Source of the DNA: Hydrogenophaga sp.
GTDB lineage: Bacteria > Pseudomonadota > Gammaproteobacteria > Burkholderiales > Burkholderiaceae
NCBI GenBank assembly: GCA_025458545.1
Contig: JALOSH010000083.1
Coordinates: forward strand, 1 to 8,068
Reading direction: 5' to 3'
Length of the DNA stretch: 8,068 nucleotides
The notes beneath the pieces are model-generated. The model saw only the letters and a list, made by a program, of their open reading frames with translations. It was not told the DNA's origin and did no database searches. A program made the translations under genes and the position numbers. Below, piece by piece: positions 6,977 through 8,068 of this stretch; position 1 is the first letter of the stretch; each line of letters opens with the position of its first letter.

Positions 6977-7324
6977 TCACTGCGATCTGCCTTCGTACTT
7001 CATGAGCAGGAAAGCGGGACCGACCAGGTGGATCTCGCGGGTGTAGGCAAACGACACCACCACGCGGTCACCCTCTTTGCCAACCTCCAGATCTTTGCCC
7101 GAGATGGACTTGATGTCGTCGATCTGGCTGGCCTTGTCGAACAGCGAGCGCACTTCGGCCACCGTTGTGCCGGCGGACGCCTTCTGCACCGCTTTTTCGA
7201 CCGCCTTGAACTCGATGAACGTCGGGACCACCTGAGCCAAGACCACGCCGGCAAAAGCCAGCAGGATACCGACCACCAGAAGCCCCAGAAAGGTCAGGCC
7301 TTGTTGCTGTTTTTTCAATTTCAT
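6977..7324 (-). CDS. DUF4845 family single-pass membrane protein
   Basis: This 115-residue protein has a short basic N-terminus (MKLKKQQQ), one hydrophobic segment at about 10-33, and a soluble C-terminal part of about 80 residues predicted to lie outside the cytoplasm. Position between lepB and rnc, length and sequence fit the DUF4845 family, whose function is unknown. The start of the hydrophobic segment, QQGLTFLGLLVVG, resembles a type IV pilin-like N-terminus (basic leader, Gly, then a hydrophobic helix) but lacks the usual Glu at mature position 5. The ATG at 7324 has GGAGAA upstream at 8 bases from its core. A GTG at 7354 overlapping the lepB stop would add 10 residues, but has less support. 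It is very likely cotranscribed with lepB. Confidence 0.85.
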   Translation of the reverse strand: MKLKKQQQGLTFLGLLVVGILLAFAGVVLAQVVPTFIEFKAVEKAVQKASAGTTVAEVRSLFDKASQIDDIKSISGKDLEVGKEGDRVVVSFAYTREIHLVGPAFLLMKYEGRSQ

Positions 7325-7330
7325 TGTTGC

Positions 7331-7336
7331 TTCTCC
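7331..7336 (-). promoter_or_regulatory. Ribosome binding site of the DUF4845 gene
   Basis: GGAGAA on the minus strand, with GGAG ending 8 bases before the ATG at 7324. It decides in favour of this ATG over the GTG at 7354. Confidence 0.75.
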
Positions 7337-7350
7337 AGCGTTAACCGCAT

Positions 7351-8068
7351 TCACTCAAAAGAACCGATGCGGCCCAGATCGCCAAAATTCATCCAGACGA
7401 AGAAGGCCCGACCCACGATGTTCGCCTCGGGCACGAAGCCCCAGTAGCGCGAATCCAGCGAGTTGTCGCGATTGTCGCCCATCACGAAGTAATGACCCTG
7501 TGGCACTTTGCACACCACGCCCTCCACCGAGTATCGGCACTGGTCCTTGTAGGCAAAGTCCGCCGCGCCGGGCACAAAGGCCGGACGGTCCTCGTCATTC
7601 AGGGTGTTGTAGGTGCGATCGCCCAGCTTCTCCTGGAAGGACTTGGCATAGCTCATGCTGTCGCTGTCGAAAAAGTCGGGTTGCACGGCGTGCGGCACCG
7701 GCTGGCCGTTGAGCGTGAGCCGCTTGTTGAGGTAGGCCACCTCGTCACCGGGCACACCGATCACACGCTTGATGTAGTCCAGGCTCGGCTGGGGCGGGTA
7801 GCGGAACACCATCACGTCGCCGCGCTGGGGCTCGTTGTTGTCCAGTACCTTGGTGTTGATCACCGGCAACCGCAGGCCATAGTGGAACTTGCTCACCAGG
7901 ATCAGGTCGCCGACCCGCAAGGTGGGAATCATGGAGCCCGACGGGATCTTGAAGGGCTCGAACAGGAACGAGCGCAGCACGAACACCGCGAGAATCACCG
8001 GGAACAGCCCGGCGGTCCAGTCCAGCCACCAGGGCTGCATCAGCAGCTTGTGGCGCGCGGACTCGACG
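7351..8068 (-). CDS. lepB: Signal peptidase I, 5' end outside the window
   Basis: LepB is the inner-membrane serine protease that cleaves signal peptides from exported proteins on the periplasmic side. Numbering from the Met at 8040, a membrane segment spans about 9-27 and is followed by the nucleophile in PSGSMIPTL (Ser36), the general-base lysine in DYIKRVIGVPGDE (Lys91), and GDNRDNSLDSRYWGFV near the C-terminus. This Ser-Lys dyad defines the family. The frame stays open beyond that Met to the window edge (VESARHKLL), and family members in this group carry a further N-terminal membrane segment and a cytoplasmic loop. The real start therefore lies beyond 8068 and the Met at 8040 is internal. 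It is the first visible gene of the minus-strand operon; in this cluster lepA usually lies upstream. Confidence 0.96.
   Translation of the reverse strand, partial: VESARHKLLMQPWWLDWTAGLFPVILAVFVLRSFLFEPFKIPSGSMIPTLRVGDLILVSKFHYGLRLPVINTKVLDNNEPQRGDVMVFRYPPQPSLDYIKRVIGVPGDEVAYLNKRLTLNGQPVPHAVQPDFFDSDSMSYAKSFQEKLGDRTYNTLNDEDRPAFVPGAADFAYKDQCRYSVEGVVCKVPQGHYFVMGDNRDNSLDSRYWGFVPEANIVGRAFFVWMNFGDLGRIGSFE

Noticed and set aside
7325..7354. GTG start for the DUF4845 gene overlapping the lepB stop
   Set aside because: The ATG at 7324 has a good ribosome binding site at proper spacing and gives the expected short basic N-terminus.
1..8068. tRNA, rRNA, CRISPR array, insertion sequence, phage or toxin-antitoxin genes
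   Set aside because: I looked for conserved RNA cores, regularly spaced repeats, transposase-like proteins and short gene pairs and found none; nearly all of the window is explained by core genes.

Overview
The window is a compact stretch of bacterial core genome with high GC and no mobile element, phage, CRISPR or RNA gene that I can see. Gene order and protein sequences point to a betaproteobacterium of the order Burkholderiales, most like the Comamonadaceae. The reasons are the trpA-accD junction, the DUF4845 gene between lepB and rnc, nagZ placed directly after acpS, and GC-rich codon use. The genus cannot be fixed from the sequence alone.

Left part, plus strand (1-1646): the last 12 codons of a gene that looks like trpA, a short GC-rich inverted repeat, then accD (carboxyltransferase beta subunit of acetyl-CoA carboxylase). 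accD overlaps by 4 bases a gene for a stand-alone LON substrate-binding (PUA-like) domain protein. A 27-base gap with a possible bidirectional hairpin separates this from the convergent operon.

Right part, minus strand, read from 8068 down to 1674: lepB (5' end outside the window) - DUF4845 membrane protein - rnc - era - recO - pdxJ - acpS - nagZ. This is the classic lepB-rnc-era-recO-pdxJ-acpS cluster with nagZ added at the end. It combines protein export (LepB), rRNA processing and 30S assembly (RNase III, Era), recombinational repair (RecO), vitamin B6 synthesis (PdxJ), acyl-carrier-protein activation (AcpS) and peptidoglycan recycling (NagZ). Spacing is tight, with a 4-base overlap at recO/pdxJ and 1 base at pdxJ/acpS. 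The exception is a 149-base structured spacer between era and recO.

I found no new biological system. The points worth a second look are a 76-residue Ala/Pro/Gly-rich tail on AcpS, the era-recO spacer with mutually exclusive stem-loops, a short in-frame insertion in NagZ, an N-terminal extension on Era, and TTG starts on the LON-domain gene and rnc.
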